Assembly: GCA_948567375.1 (NCBI GenBank)
Contig: OX419756.1
Span: 12,095,001-12,159,000, forward strand
DNA from: Lunularia cruciata
Lineage: Eukaryota; Streptophyta; Marchantiopsida; Lunulariales; Lunulariaceae
Direction of reading: 5' to 3'
DNA: 64,000 bases
The notes under the pieces are model-generated. The model saw only the letters and a program-made list of their open reading frames with translations. It had not been told where the DNA came from and did no database searches. Positions 12,400-24,636 of the stretch are shown here, in pieces. Within the stretch, counting starts at the first letter, position 1; the number at the start of each line of letters is the position of its first letter. The position numbers and the translations under genes were made by a program.

Positions 12400-13840
12400 A
12401 CCTTTTCCGCATGGTTCCTCCTATCTTGACTTTCCTATCATGTTTGAGAGCTTTTGATAGGAGGATTATGGGAGTCTCTGGTGATATCATTGGACCATGG
12501 ACATTTGAGTGTGTGATGGGCGATTTGGCATGTAGACAAGCATCTTTACTGATCTCATGTAGAGGAGCAGGCCTATTATCTATGGAGGAGATAGCAACCA
12601 TAGTGTTTTTGGGTAATCGGGCTCTCTTGGCATCCCTACTTTCCTCCCATTTTGTGGTTGTTGATAGGCCAGTTTTGGAGACTTATGTATCGAGGTGGAA
12701 GAAGGATCCTTTTCTCTCCATGTGTTATTATGGCAAACAAGAGATGGTCTATCTCCATGGGCATGGGAGGACCTTCCATTTTTTGCTTCATTACCATCAG
12801 ATTGGACCAAAGGTTTGCATTCTTCCTTGATGAGGTGACAATGTTAGCATATACTACATTCTCTCTTAGTTGACTTGTCCATTCCTCATGCCATTAGAGC
12901 ACATCTTTTCTCTTGCTCTGGCAAGGGTGTAGGCTCTTGGATCTTAGCTTGATTGTGCATTAGGGCATTCCAACTCACACCAACCACTTTCTCTACATCA
13001 ATGAGGTTTTGCCTAGGTTTGGTCCACTAGTTTGCATCTTCATTACTCACTTGTGAGTGTGGTTCTACACTAGATGTAGTAGCGGTCCACATGACACATT
13101 GTCCTTATGGAGGATAGAGGATAGCTACTATGATGCCATCAAGGATATAGTGTTTGCTATGGCACGGGAGAGTAGATACCTTGCTTGGAAGGAGCATTTA
13201 TATTCCTTGTAGACGATAAGTCTCAAAGCAAACTTGTACTTGGTCCAAGATATACATGTGACAATGGTGGATGTTGTGGTTATAGACCCTATGTGTGATG
13301 CAGTTTTGGAGAGAGTGATTGCACATCCTCTTGGATGGGCGGCAAGTGGAGCAACAACACGCAAGGTCTCCAAGTATAGGACTATAAAATGAGGTCACCT
13401 CTTTGTTCCTCTAGCCTTGGGGTTATATGGAGTGATGGACATGGCATTCAACACATTTTTTAGGGAGTGCACAAGAGCTTATCATATTAGATGCCAAGGA
13501 GTACCACTCTCACTTTCATACTTTATATTATAATTTAGATATCATGTGTCCATTGCTCTATGGAGAGCATCGATTGGTGCAATCCATAGCAAAGAAATCA
13601 CTCTAGGTGATGCTTCTTTGGATGCATTAAGTAGTTTGTAGACCTTATGACTTGCATAGCTTGGATATCTTAGGTGTGGTAGGGCAGATTTCTCATATCA
13701 ATACTATTGGGGCCTAGCCCCATTATACCTCTTTTGTCTCTCCCTTGTATGGCTTGATGAGGTCTTCCCATCCTTCTTGTGTTCTATGTGGTTGCCTTTT
13801 CTAATAAATAAAGAAAGAGTAATGAAAGCAAGAACAAAGA
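12400..13840 (+). mobile_element. Non-LTR retroelement remnant (copy 2, longest)
   Basis: Similar to copy 1 over 12.9-13.35 kb and to 62.46-63.0 kb at its 3' end. It encodes, with many stops and shifts, GKG-GSWILA, a Cys-x-Cys-Gly...His...Cys cluster near 13050-13110, a VDVVVIDP strand near 13275 and IAHPLGWAA near 13330. These are reminiscent of the C-terminal zinc cluster and restriction-like endonuclease region of RLE-type non-LTR elements. The 3' tail contains TTGGGGCCTAGCCCCA, then TTCCCATCCTTCTTGTG, and ends in the A-rich AATAAATAAAGAAAG at about 13803. Confidence 0.55.
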
Positions 13841-14289
13841 TCAACCATTCATCTTGATTTCAACTTTTTGAAATCTGGAACTACTTTGCAAGTGTCTTTA
13901 GTTTCATTTATTGGATCAGAAGTTTGGAAGTAAGAACAAAGACATCACTTTCTACAACTTGTTAATTTGGTTACTAGTTGTAAAAAGTGATGAAATTTAT
14001 CTTTGTATCTACCTTGAATTATTGTTTTTCTCTACGGTGATGTCCAAGTCTTTGATGCTTGATGATCTTGTTCATTTACTATTGTGGCACTTCTCCTCTT
14101 GAGCCTTAGTTCTCTTATATAGCAAAGCATTTACCTTTGAAGCCTCTACCTTGTATAGGTCTTTGGCCTTTGGTACCTCATCCTTCACTAGGTCTTCTCT
14201 TGCCTTCCAATTGTATACCTACTTGTGTATAGCTTTGATCAAAGTGGTGTAGTCCACCACATCAGGGCACTAGGCTTGGAGCAGCAATA

Positions 14290-14849
14290 CCACCAAAAAT
14301 TGTAGTGTAATGCCCACCAAATGGATGATGAAGCTTGAGCCTTCTTGCACCTATAGGTGCCTCCTGCACTTCAAGTATAGCTTCAGGAAGATCAATTACA
14401 ATGTCAACCTCCTCTTCTTCTTTGGCATTGTTAGTGATTCTATCCTCTTCCTCTATGCAATCCTTGGCCTCCTCTTTTCTCCCTGGCCAAAGTTATTGGT
14501 CCTTCAAGCACTCGGCCCAATCTTGCATCTTTGTTGTGGCTTCTTCTTCTTGCAGATCTGGACTCAATGGTGCTTGCTTGGGCATTGCCACTTCCTCTAT
14601 CATGTGCTCTTTTTCATTTATAGAGCCTTGTCCATGTTTTGGTCTTGCACTTAGGGAGCAGACTGAGCATCTTCCTAGGTTTCTTGTCCCTTGTTATCTC
14701 TTGAAGCAGAGGTTGATCCTTGTAGAGTGAAGGATCCTTGCTCCTCTTTGTCCTTGTCTTTATCCACTTAAGTTTCCTTGGCCTCATCTTCTAATGAGGA
14801 CACTTTAACAATATGGGCACTCACCTTCAACTTCTTTGCCAAAGGAAGT
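14290..14849 (-). other. Decayed coding flank on the left of element A
   Basis: On the minus strand one frame (about 14310-14460) reads as an acidic protein segment (AKEEEEVDIVIDLPEAILEV), and another reads AKKLKVSAHIV near 14800. The latter has a near copy at 25370-25420 on the other side of element A. This suggests A landed in, or between, copies of an unidentified repeated coding sequence. Confidence 0.3.
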
Positions 14850-15309
14850 TGTCACAATATTTGTAGCACCAAAGCTAGTTTGCTCGGATGCTTGAGTGGT
14901 AGTGTTGGTAGTCATAGTTATTTTGATATTTACTCATGGATTACTTGATGGTGGTTTGATCTCATGTTAAAGTTATTGATCACATGGTGAGATCCACAAT
15001 CATTTGCACCGTTTACACCATTGGATATGCCATTAGTGGCATTGTTAGGACTAGAGACCTAGGTCAAGCAAAGGGGTATACCTTTGAAATACATATCTAA
15101 AAAGCTCACTTCTTTGATGTTGAGCTTTTGAGTTCCTAGCTATGGTAGATAAAGGCTAGTGAGCATCACTTGGAATCTCTTAGCTAGAGTTGGTGTGGCT
15201 TGACTGTAATCAATTCAAATGTTGGCAGATTGTTAGATGAAGGATTTACTAAAGGATTGAGTAAAGATCTGATTTGAGTGTGATTTGACTAGAAGAACAA
15301 ATTGATTAC
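14850..15309 (+). repeat. Left LTR of element A (incomplete)
   Basis: Aligns by eye along its length with 24083-24533. It lacks the 3' block (24534-24636) seen at the right end. Confidence 0.75.
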
Positions 15310-16769
15310 AATAGAGAAGTTAGAGTCAATGGGAAATCAGGTACACGCACTGAGGGCTTTGGTGGTATCTCCAAGCTTGACTAATCATTGGTACATTCAA
15401 TCGTGGTCCTAGATTTCCTTGAGAGTGATCATGTGTGGAAGCTCTATTTGAGTTGATGTAAATTTGGTAGTGGAGCAGACAGTGTGTGGAAGTGCTAGCC
15501 ATATTTATAATAATTGAATCAATTTGAGATAATGAGTGTTTGATTTGAGCCCAAGAGGTGAAATCAAGGTCAATTTGGTGCAAATTGAGCCCAAAGTGCA
15601 AAATTGGAAGTGGATTTTAGAAGTCATCTCTTTGAATCTAGGATTTGGAGATCCCCATCCTCTCAATTTGGCTCAAGTTGAGAGTTAACAATGGATTTGG
15701 CAGTCAACCAATTGTAGAGGAGGTGCATCAGATTGGTAGATGTGTGTTGAAGAAAGGCCTCATTTGGTTGAATTTTTGCCAAATTTGGAGAGGGTTCAAA
15801 TTGGCAAGAAGAAAGACCTCATTTGGCTAAATTTTGGTGTTTTGAGACATAGGGCTATGGGCTAGAGAGACTACTAGAGCCAACAAGCCAACTTGCTGGA
15901 ATGAGACTAGCTAGTTTAGATGAGTTTTTGATAGTTTTTGGTCACTATTTGGTAGAATTTACCTACTTTTCTAAATTGTATGCAATAGGGTTTGAATCCC
16001 AAATCTTTGGTTCCTAGATTAGTGCCCTGGCCAACTAGTCCACCTTCACTTGTTATCCTAATGATTGGTTGACTTAAACCTATGCATATGTAGCTTTGGC
16101 TAGGAGAGGTAGTTTGATCCCATCCTTAGTGATCTTGGTAACTTAAGAGTATATAGACACTCCTATTATATCAAATGCCAAATGGTGACAAAGTCAATTT
16201 GATGTTGATTTATGATATGGAAGGTTTTGTTTGTGATTGGATCCTTATTATTCTTTTCTTCCTATTTGTGTACCATGTTTCAGTGAGGTGCTTTGACTTT
16301 AGAGCATTGGTGCTCTGGTGGACTCTCAATATTGAGGCTAGAATGATGACCAATCAAACTACCTATGTTTCTCTTTGGTAAGGCAGGAAGTGATGATCTA
16401 CAATCATGAGAGTGCATGTTTTGATGGCAAGTTATAGGTTACCCTTTCCCTTAGTGTAATTCTTGTAGTTAGAGCTACATTAGTAAATGGTATGCAATTG
16501 GTGGTGGCACTTGGTGGTGATACTTTGTGGGGTACTTGTGGTAGTTATAGTTGCAATTTGAGTTACATTGTCACAATGGAGTTCTTTGGTGATTCTAATG
16601 GAGATATCACTATAATACATAGTGGGTTTACATGGAGTGGCACTTAGTATCAACTTGTATCTCAAATTCCAATGAGAGAGGAGATTGACTCTAATTTGGA
16701 GTTTGATATAGGAGTTGATTCAATCAAGAGTGCAGTTGGTGTGTTTGCACCATTTTTCTAGGATATGGA

Positions 16770-17850
16770 CAAGATTTATAGAGCCTTTAAAGTCCCAAAG
16801 TGCTGCTCTAGTACAATGAGTACCATTAAGTTGGATGATTTCATCTAAGAGTTTGACAATTTATGTGAGCTACAACACATGCGGAACCCGACTTTGTTCA
16901 CACTCTTCATGGTATAGAGGTTGTTTTGACACTTAGAGGATCCACTAATGGATGATTATCATGAGTTCAAGAGAGGCTTCTTGGAATAGATTGAGCTATA
17001 GAGACAATATTGGTCCCCAAACTACATCTCTATCATTTCAAGCTTGGTTGCTAGGGGTAGATTGGTAGTACTCACAAGCTCTAGCTCTAATAGCATTGGT
17101 GGATCTAGTGGAGGTGCACTAGTTAGAGATGGTGCTAATAAAAGTGGAAGTACCACTACAAGAGGTGGTTCAATACCAAGGTTCAACCCCATGGTGGAGT
17201 TCTTCCAATGCTTGAGGTAGAGGAGTGCAGATTGAAAAGTTGAAGAGCTTGCAAGAGTTCCAACAGAAGGTTGGAGAGAGCCTATACAAGGCAAATACTT
17301 GCATGAGATGGTTGATTAGTTTCACTCAAGGAGTAACTAAGGCCCAAGCAACCCAGTTTTGGCATGTGAGCTTGGACAAGGAGTTGCAACATAGAGTACG
17401 GGATGTTATGTTGTTACATGCTACTTCACCTACTTTAATAGTGGTCATTAGTTTGGCTAAGCGCATTGAGCTCAACATGGTGAAGGAGAGAGTGGTGACA
17501 TCTAGATTTGGTAGGGAGACCTCATCCACAATTGTTACTTCTTCTAGAGTAGAGTGTACCACACCATGTTGGCTTTTGAGGACAAAGTAGACAGCCTAGA
17601 TCCTATGGAGCAAGTAGAGGGCCTAGTGTAGGTAGATCTTTACCTTCATTTTTAGGTCAGTAGTAGTCAATGAGTGGTGGTGTTGCTTGTTGGACTTGTG
17701 GTGGACCTCATCACAAGAGAGAGTGCACTCAAGGAATGGATATGATACCTCTAGTGCATCACAGCCAACATAGAGATAACATGACCATTGCCATAGATTT
17801 GGTCATACTAGTGATCAATACTTTGAGATTCAACTTGAGTTATAGGAGGG
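16770..17850 (+). pseudogene. gag of element A (capsid part and two zinc knuckles)
   Basis: The capsid-like region includes DDYHEF, FWHVSLDKELQHRVRDVML and LAKRIELNMVKERV. It is followed by zinc knuckle CWTCGGPHHKREC (about 17690-17730) and a second knuckle-like HCHRFGHTSDQYF in another frame (about 17785-17830). Several stops are present. It would form the retroelement's virus-like particle. Copy B preserves the second knuckle better (CYYCHRYGHTSD). Confidence 0.75.
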
Positions 17851-18689
17851 TTGCTATGGTAAGTGGTAGAGGAGCTCTATGTCATGGAGGATGAGGTGGT
17901 AGAGGTGGTGGTAGAGGACCCACACTTAGTAGGGATGCAATACCTGCCCTTGCTTCTAGTATAGCCCTAACTACTTGGATTGAGTAGTTGGAGTATAGAT
18001 TGGCTAGCATGGCCATAGCTTAGAGGAGATCAGCTCCAAGTTTGAGGCTTACTCCTCTTATGTTGGTTATAGAGACATCTTGGACTTTATGTGTGGAGCA
18101 TCACAAGTAAATGCATCTACCGTAATGACTAGGAGTGTAATACGTGCTCCAAAGCCTAGAGGAGCATTAGTGGAGTTGGATCCATAAAAAGGAGAAATTG
18201 ATAGACAAGTCAGACTCTCCTAGTCTTTCACACTCTCTAAGGTACTATAGATGATATCCATAGCTCCTAAACATTCTTGTGTAAGTGTGGTAGATGGTAA
18301 TGGAGTGCATGATGGATGAGATGCTAGTCAGCCACCTTGTACTACATAGATTGAGTCTAGCATGATGTTGGGGGGGCTTAATTGATTATGCATTTCCCTT
18401 TGTTCTTAGCCAATGACATATTTACATTGGAACTTGACCCAACTCCAATGTTTTGGTTGGCGGCTACACTTTGTGAGGGTAGGGATGATGTAGTTCTTGC
18501 TTCTAGAGTAAAGGTGGTTGATAATGGAGCTAACTTGGTTGAGGAGCATGGGATCTGCTCAGCAACCAATGGTTTATGGTAGGCAACAATGGCTAGGTTG
18601 GAGGAGTTACTAGCTAGACCTACCTTTGAGCAAGCTCAGTTCATAGTTGGAATTGTTCTATTGGATAACCAAAGGAGAATTTTTTTTGT

Positions 18690-18800
18690 TTGGTGGGACC
18701 TTTAGGGAAGATCTATACACCAAAGAAGGTCTTATTAGACTCTGATGCATAGCTCCTTATGTTGAAGAAGCTTGCAGTTTTTGATCTTGAGCTATGGACA
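18690..18800 (+). pseudogene. Aspartic protease remnant of element A
   Basis: KVLLDSDA* corresponds to the family's LLDSGAQ catalytic triad. The Gly is changed and the Gln codon is TAG. In copy B the same site reads RVLLDSNMQPF. Retroviral-type protease assignment rests on position between the knuckles and RT and on this motif. Confidence 0.6.
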
Positions 18801-20989
18801 ACCAATGTGAAGAGGTATTCATTTCAAACCCAAACATCTCTAGGGGTGGTTTTACACAATACATCATATGTGGAAAGCTCATTGTCCAGATTTTCCGGTC
18901 ATCTGACTAATAGCTATGTGGTGAGAGCTCAAGCCACTACAATGATAGAAAACTCATATGATGTGCTAGTTGGTGGAGCAGTGTTATACTCCATGGGTTT
19001 CAATATTGTCTATTGGGAAGAGATAGCCTCTTATAGACCAAGTTGGCAGTCAAGTGAGTGATGGGTATGTCATCTACCAATATGTTTAGTAGTGGAAATC
19101 TTGGCTCATTACATTTAGGGACAATGGCATCAATTTCAGCCTTCAATTGTTTTGTTACTTGGCCTAGTGACTTATTGGAGTGGAATGTCCATATGGAGTG
19201 CACTCCAATATTAGAGGAGATCACTCAGATTTGGAGTACAAGGAGAATCATTCCATCCACCTTGGATGTTCCATTGTGGAATTCTAAGAAGGCATTGCAA
19301 CAGCATGCGGATTAGTTTGGTGCAATAGGCTTGGAGTAGAGCCTTTGTACCACCAAGAGACCAGTGTGAGGATGAGCCTCCAAAGTCTATTACCTTATCA
19401 CCTTTAGATACCACACTCATTGCTTGGCAGTATCCAATAGATGAAGTATGTTTATAAAAGTTGTTTGGTGGGATTAGCATTGGACTAATTATGTTACTAC
19501 AAGTAGGTATACAAGTACATAAGTACTTGTATTTGGAGAGAGATGAGACTTCTAGGCAAGTCTCTCTACATCATGTGGCACACTTGGCCTATCGGTATCT
19601 TGAGTTATTATCGATATCAACAATTAGGGGTTACTAAATTGGCAAACATTTCCTTATTGGGGGCATAGGATTTGGAGAGATATAATCCCATTCATTAGGT
19701 GATTTTTGGATGGCCATGTCAAGAACATACCCATGTTGGCCAAGGTCAGGGTCTCTAGGATCCCAATTCTAGTGTATTTTGGGAGATATTACATATACTA
19801 TGACATCTCCAAGTTCATTAGTTTGTTTCTCTAGCTTACATTTTGGAGAACCTCCCTTTGAGGGGTGATTCTCATACACAAGTGGTGGTGAGTACACATC
19901 AGGTCCATTCTTGGATGGGACCTATCATGTTGTTAGATGTATCCAAAATGGGATCACGGGCTCATTGTCTTTGTCTTTGATGGACACATCTCTTACCTAA
20001 AAAGGTTCTACAACACATTTATGATGGGATTCAACAACTAGACCACCTTAATATTGATAGCATTTTGGATGTTGTGCACCAATCTCAAAGAGTGGTAGTG
20101 GTTGATAGGTCATCTATGGTAGTGGTGAACCTTGTTGGATAGCCCAAAGTTGCTTTACCCACACTTATGAGTTTCCCAAGCTCCTATTCTTTTTGAGAGG
20201 GAGATCTTAGACTTATTTGGGACTCATAGTTACAATGGGTGGTGGATCCCGATGCCGATGAGAGGGAGCAAGCAATGGGTTTTTGTACCAGTTTTATTGT
20301 TGTTACAAAAATGTCAAAAACCTCCAAGTATCAACTATTAGTTCAGGCTGTGGACATGAATTGTTTGACCTAGATTGTGAGCCTTGGCTTGGTAGAGCAA
20401 CATAAGATGTGCTTGATAAGCATCACCATTCAGACATTTGTGAGCTTTGTGCCTATTAAGACTATTCAAGTACATGCTAAAGGCAATGGACTAAGTGGGC
20501 AAGGTATTTTTGGGACACAAATAGTGGCTACTAGTGAGAGTGATCTATTTGGGGTCCATCCAGGTGAGCATGGTCTCCTTGGGTTACACCTTTGGTCTAC
20601 TTGTGATGTAGGTAGAGGACGTATGGAACTTGTAGCCAAATTAGAGAGAGTTTTTTGCATTGAGGTTGGGGACTCTATTGGTTTGGGGCATGATATTATT
20701 TTTTCCCAAGGGCCCAATGTAATAGCCAATCAATGCATCTTCCACTCCTACACTAGTTACAGAGGATACTTGGGAGCCAAACATTGGACCCAAGCTTACA
20801 AGAGGAGAAAGACTAAGAGTTTGGAGGTTCTTGAGGAGCTACATGAGTTGTTTCACCTTTAGTATAAAGGAGGTGGGTGCTTTGAAAGGACTTGGTATTT
20901 GGATTGAGCTTACTAGTGATACACCAATTTTTCAACATCCTTACAAATATAGTGATATGGAGAGAGCATTGATTTAGAGCCTGAGTATA

Positions 20990-22200
20990 GACCTTTTAAA
21001 GGTTGGTTTGGTGGAGATTACACATAGAGAGTATGCTTCAGCTACAATGATGCCAACCAAGAAGGATATGCATGGCAACTACATAGATAGGCAAATGTGT
21101 AGAGATTACCATCCTATCAACCAGTAGACTATGGCTGATTGGTATGCCATGCCGATACTGGAGGAGATCTTTGATGTGATTGGGCATGCAAAGGTTTTCA
21201 AGACTTTGGATCTTCAAGCAGGATATTATTAGTTGTTGATCAAGGAGGAAGACAAGTCTAAGATAGCATTTTGGGCTATTGATCCTCACGGCAAAGATGT
21301 ATTACATCAATGGAGGTTCTTACCATTTGGGTTAAAGAATTCTCTACCAAGTTCTAAAGTGTCATGGATAGGATCCTAGTAGGATTGGATTTTGCTTGGT
21401 GATATTGATGACATTTTGATCTATAGCACTATTATGGAGGAGCATGAGAGACATTTGTTGGAGGTGTTTGAGAGGTTGAGATCTCATGGACTCAAATAAC
21501 ATCTTAGAAAGTGTAGATTCTTTCATGAGTAGGTGAGTGAGCATTTAGGTCACACTATCTACCCTAGAGGACTTGGTGTACAATAAACCAAGGTGGAAAC
21601 TATTTCATGTATTCCTTGGCCTATGGATGTGAGTAGAGTGTGAGCATTCCTTGGGTTAGCAAACTTCTATTATCGATATGTTAGAATTTAGTGCTACTGC
21701 CAAGGCCTTGACAAAACTGACTAAGCTTACACAAGAGTAGTGTTAGGGAGATGAGCATAAGAGAGCTTTTATGGAGCTCAAGGAGAGGTTGACACCTACC
21801 TATACTCTTAGGAGACTAATTAGAGGATGACCATTCTAGGTTCATATTGATCGGAGTACATTAGGGCTTGGAGCAGTGCTTACCCAACATGATGAAGAGG
21901 AGAAGGAATTTGTAGTGGCCTATGCTAGTTGCTCCAACAATTCAGTAGAAGTGAAGTATAGTTCATATGAGAGGGAGTGCTTGGCTGTAGTATGGGTAAT
22001 AGCACATTTCCAATGTTATCTATTTGATAACCCCTATCACTTATCACTGATCATCAACCACTAAAGTGGTTGATGGAGTCCGACAAGCTTTAAAGGAAGC
22101 TTGCACGATGTGCTCTGATTTTATAAGAGTATGATTTCATGATTATTCATAGACCTGGAGTGGTGAACCGTGATACAGATGGGTTGAGTAGAAACTCATA
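20990..22200 (+). pseudogene. Reverse transcriptase and RNase H of element A
   Basis: RT motifs can be followed through several stops: [39 protein letters not shown], then a decayed catalytic loop (DIDDILIYS in this copy, with the Tyr replaced) and LRSHGLK. The connection has LGHTIYPRGLGV and FLGLANFYYRY. RNase H follows with HIDRSTLGLGAVLTQHDEEEKEFVVAYAS, LAVVWVIAHFQCYLFDN and DHQPLKWL-like sequence. The order RT-RNase H-integrase is that of Ty3/gypsy. Not functional. Confidence 0.85.
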
Positions 22201-22409
22201 TCCCAACCAGTAGGATCATATTGGAGCACGTTGGCATGGTGAGACAAATGAGGAGATGGTGTCAGGTTGGCATGCATCTATCTTTCTATGTTTTTTTTGA
22301 GGCCTTGGTGGTATCTCTCTCAACACATATAGGAGGAGTTGTTGAGATCATAGATCTAGAGGGTGGAGAAATTAGTATAGGTTAGCAAAACATTCATGAT
22401 GATGTCTTA

Positions 22410-23010
22410 GTGATGGATTATCTTTGCATTAGTGTTATGGGTGGCACAATTGATGCCAAGGAGAGAAACCATGTTCTTCAACAAGCTAGGCAATTTAGAT
22501 TGGAGGGCAAAAACCTTCTTTGTGTATGGGAGGATGGTAGAATGCAAGTGGTACTACTTCCATCTCAAAAACATGCTCATGAGGAGCTAGGACATTTTGG
22601 AGTAAAGCATACATTTAGCTTACTCCAAAGTCATTATTGGTTGTGCAGACCAATGTATAGCAATTTGTTGCTAGACGTATGGTTTGTGACCAAGTTAGAG
22701 CATCATTTAATGCTCTTATGCCACAATTACACCCATTACTTATCATGAGATTGGGTTACCATTGGAGTTTTGACTTTGATGGACCTTTGTCATTGATTGT
22801 GAGACATCCTCAATATATTTTGGTTATGGAGAGTACTTCTCTAAATTGCACTGAGTTGGAGTTGGCCTTTCCTAACAAGTCTAATGAAGAGACATCTTAC
22901 TTGTTCTTGGATCAAGTTCTTAGTCATTTTGGTGCACTAGTTGAGGTCTTGACTGATCAAGGTATAGAGTTCTTGGGGGAGTTTCAAGTCTTTTGTGATT
23001 AAGGATTGAA
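22410..23010 (+). pseudogene. Integrase of element A
   Basis: The zinc-binding N-terminal part is visible as HAHEELGHFGVKHTFSLLQSHYW (His pair) and a decayed CxxC (VCDQV in the next frame). The catalytic core carries the first Asp in WSFDFDGPLS and the second in VLTDQGIEFLGEF. The downstream Glu was not confirmed. A frame change separates the two parts near 22680. Confidence 0.8.
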
Positions 23011-23668
23011 CATTGTACTACCTTTTGAGATCACCTTGAAGCAGCTGGTTTAGCAAAGAGATTGGTTTAGCAAAGTGAAGAGAGGATTGTGTAAGTATGG
23101 TTTGTAGAGAGTCTACTTTGAAGAATGGGATCCCCATTTATTGTGGTTGGCTATGGGCTATCCGTTCAGCTAGAAATCCTCTTTAGCATCCTTCTCTCTT
23201 TACTTTCTACTCTACAGATGAGATCCAAATTTACCTACAGCTATATGCCATGATGTTATTGCAGTTTTGGACTTGGATGATCCAGATATATAGGTGAGCA
23301 CATGTTCTCAATGGATAGAGATCTTTTAGGAGAGTGATGTCAATGGCTATTGAGAACTTAGCAATTTCTCATCATAGGGATACCATATGCTATGCTACTA
23401 TTCAAGGAGGAGGTTATAGACCCTCAATCTGAAGATTTCATCCAATTGACTTTGTATATCTCTAGCAGATTGCACCAATGACACTTGATGTTACTACAAG
23501 CCTCACTATCTTGAGAGTGTGTGAGGTTTTGCCTTCCGGAGTCCTCATATTAGAAGGATGTCATGGTGTTGTTTGGAAGGATCATATGCACGATTGTGTG
23601 CCATACTACCTCCAAAGACATTGACGGCATTATGGACCCAAGCTTGGCATTTATGTGCATGCTTGCGA

Positions 23669-23803
23669 TATATGTTATGTGGCTCTTTTGGTAGATTTGT
23701 TACTATGTTGGTGTGTGATAGCTATTTGAGAGGATGGCATATGGCATGTTTGACTCCTCTCTTCATGGTGGTTCCTCAAGGACAGTGGTTATGTCCTAGA
23801 TGT
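23669..23803 (+). pseudogene. PHD finger at the 3' end of element A's pol
   Basis: Within the frame 23558-23809 the C-terminal half has the PHD pattern: ..Y-x2-C (position 41), MLVCDSY, GWHMACL, then VPQGQWLCPRC. Six of eight zinc ligands remain. The first Cys of pair one and the second Cys of pair two are Tyr here, but copy B still has Cys at both places (RCMLS and VCDSC). Together the two copies support an ancestral C4HC3 PHD finger. PHD fingers usually read histone H3 tails, so a role in choosing integration sites is an inference. Confidence 0.8.
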
Positions 23804-23969
23804 ACTTGACTTATAGCTAGTTTGCCCTTTATGTGGAATAGATTGCAAACAAATGACTTACAATGGGGCTCAATAGCATCCAAAATCCTGATCTTTGCCC
23901 ACTATAGGGCATATCACATACTTAGAGTAGATGGCTATCAGGAATTAGAGGGACCTAACTGCCAACTAG

Positions 23970-24636
23970 GGGGTGATTGTGGCACTTTAGAGTTCATATA
24001 TGACTTATGTGTGACTTTTGCTTCTATAATGTATGATATTGACAGCAATGTATATTGTGTAGCAATTTATATGCATAATAGTTGTCATGATATTTGTAGC
24101 ACCAAACTAGTTTGCTCAGACATTAGAGTGGTAGTGTTGGTAGTCATAGTTATTTTTGTAGTTACTGATGTACTTCCTGTTTGCAATTTGATTTCATGTT
24201 AGGGCTATTGATCCCATGGTAGGACCCATTGTCACTTGCATCATTTGCACCATCAGATGTGCCATCAATGGCACTATTAGGGCTAGACACTTAGGTCAAG
24301 TAGAGGGGTATACCTTTGAAGTGCAACTCTATAGAGCTCACTTCTTTGATGTTAAGCCTTCTAGTTTCTAGCTATGGTGGATAGAGTGCAACAAGTATCA
24401 CCTAGAGTATTTTAGCTAGAGTGGGTGTGGTTTGACTATAATTAGTGCCCAATTTTTGGCAGATTGTTGGGTGAAGGATTGAGTACAGATCTAATTTGAG
24501 TGAGATTTGAGTGGAAGAATGAACTGATTATTATGGCACTTTAAAGTTGATGTATGACTTATGTATGAGTTGTGCTTCTATAGTATATGATGTTGACAGT
24601 GACATATGTTGTGTAGCAATGTATATATGCACAACA
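23970..24636 (+). repeat. Right end of element A: R1, LTR and R2 blocks
   Basis: A block of about 110 bp (23970-24082) beginning TTGTGGCACTTTAGAG recurs at 24534-24636 at the end of the LTR (24083-24636). Copy B has the same arrangement (55486-55595 and 56031-56137), so it is ancestral. A purine run (CTAGGGGGTGATT) just before 23970 is polypurine-tract-like. Confidence 0.6.

Larger units (their letters stand above)
14850..24636 (+). mobile_element. Ty3/gypsy retrotransposon A, degenerate, with PHD finger
   Basis: The element is about 9.8 kb long, begins TGTCA and ends ACAACA. It is flanked by AAGT on both sides (GAAGT versus AAAGT if 5 bp). Gag, zinc knuckles, protease, RT, RNase H and integrase occur in the gypsy order (RT before integrase), followed by a PHD finger. 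All reading frames contain stops, mostly TAG. Copy B (36.5-56.1 kb) is the same family. The two ends are related (14850-15309 and 24083-24636), but the left one lacks the last about 110 bp of the right one. Confidence 0.9.
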
